A stretch of DNA of 64,000 nt. Origin: Nematostella vectensis. Taxonomy: Eukaryota; Cnidaria; Anthozoa; Actiniaria; Edwardsiidae. The position numbers and the translations under genes were made by a program. Each line of letters opens with the position of its first letter. Position 1 is the first letter of the stretch. Positions 63,112 to 64,000 of this stretch are shown here, piece after piece. The DNA lies in assembly GCF_932526225.1 (NCBI RefSeq), contig NC_064043.1:3121501-3185500 (forward strand), written 5' to 3'. The notes below the pieces were generated by a model. It was not told where the DNA came from. It did not search any database and saw only the letters and a list, made by a program, of their open reading frames with translations.

Positions 63112-64000
63112 GAACTCCAAATATTAAGTAAGTTCAGAAATCAGTCAAAAAGCATTCGCGATACCGTATGAGTGTAGAAATGAGAACTGTAAAGGGGGGA
63201 GATTGCATTGAATGCAGTGGTTGCGATATAAAAACTCAGGCAAGATCATAGTCTGAACATGAAGTCATTTATTTTGCGCAATTTGTTTCCGCCATTAATT
63301 GCCTTAGCACTGTAAAGTAAACTCTTCTTATTGTTACAGTATTCATGGCACTGCCGCTTATAGCACCTTATCTGTGAGGTAATTTCCTAAATATTCTAAA
63401 AATGCTCATTGCGCACACTTGTCTTTCAACACTAGCTGGTACGCATCACGTTTTTTACTTCCAAGTATCGAGGAAGCGTGCGCCGAGCGCCGCGCGTTAG
63501 TCATTAACAGAGTTAATAACCACGACTTCCGGTCTGTTATTAAAAGCGCGGTCGCTCAGCTAAATGTCCTCTTAGCGGCTGTTTGAAATAGCCGTGACAA
63601 TCTCGAATATGATTAGATCGATGAGGTGTGCACTTCTGTTGTTTACAGGAGTGTTAAAGCGAATGCCAATTTGCTGAAATCTCAAGAGAACGGTATGTAA
63701 AACTCATAGTAGACCACCTAATATGTACAAGCTCGTATTATTTGGTCAGCATTAAAAAGGTGTATAATCGCCATATTCGAGCTATCGCTTTATGCTCCAG
63801 AGTTGAGTTTAACTGATTCCTACTGTGATTATAAGGACGGTATTATAAGGGGGTTATGAATACAACAAAGAAGCCTGTACTAAAAAAAACTGTTTATTTA
63901 TTATGTTCGATCATAAACGTAAACTTTTAGGTTTGTAGTGCTATCTGGCCTAGTGGTTTGGTAGGTGTCTTTCTCTGTGTAGTTTCTGTATGATTCTGGT
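63112..64000. other. upstream of the RAG1-like remnant; no gene seen
   Basis: No coding frame or repeat supported. An ETS-type GACTTCCGGT lies at about 63524-63533. Confidence 0.4.

Overview
The window reads as the nuclear genome of an invertebrate metazoan, most likely a cnidarian (sea anemone or coral type). The reasons are intron-rich extracellular-matrix genes with phase-1 EGF exons, an LMO gene and a JKAMP gene, tRNA-derived SINEs, a RAG1-N-terminal-like gene remnant, and a complete Maverick/Polinton DNA-virus-like transposon. The species is not determinable by eye.

Layout. (1) 1-1140: 3'-truncated hAT-like transposase gene, minus strand, cut by the window edge. (2) 1356-33474, minus strand: a fibulin-1-like secreted glycoprotein gene. 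I could chain 24 exons from a signal-peptide exon (33474) through anaphylatoxin-like exons, one EGF, 18 calcium-binding EGF exons and one unexpected follistatin-like exon into the start of the fibulin C-terminal module (1356). All phases agree. Nearly every intron carries its own minisatellite. (3) 9207-11017, plus strand: a two-LIM-domain LMO gene nested in one fibulin intron. (4) 35939-52532: an apparently intact Polinton of 16,594 bp with terminal inverted repeats, a 5-bp target duplication and 16 open genes. (5) 54730-59274, minus strand: an eight-exon JKAMP (JNK1-associated membrane protein) gene. (6) 61075-63111, minus strand: a broken RAG1-N-terminal-like RING gene.

The Polinton is the most interesting part. 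The left two thirds encode protein-primed DNA polymerase B, a retroviral-type integrase (opposite strand), double-jelly-roll capsid protein, packaging ATPase and a train of small, mostly membrane or coiled-coil proteins. The right arm, read inward, encodes a small membrane protein, a TFIIB-like transcription factor, an ankyrin protein and a zinc-repeat protein. Every one of the 16 genes has a TTTAAA-type motif (extended core GTGRTTTAAAGA) 26-35 nt upstream of an ATG. A TFIIB homologue plus one uniform promoter class suggests the element brings its own initiation specificity. The element also carries short GC-rich palindromes (CGAGGGG-4nt-CCCCTCG) sitting inside several of its reading frames. 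Its inverted repeats are loaded with TGATTGACAG, CACGTG, CCACGCCC and E2F-type sites.

In the fibulin gene, the recurrent oddity is that several minisatellites are built from exon/intron boundaries, so they multiply splice acceptors or donors. Five unrelated arrays share an exact 32-bp period. All exon boundaries and gene assignments are by eye from motifs, phase and splice consensus; no alignment was run.
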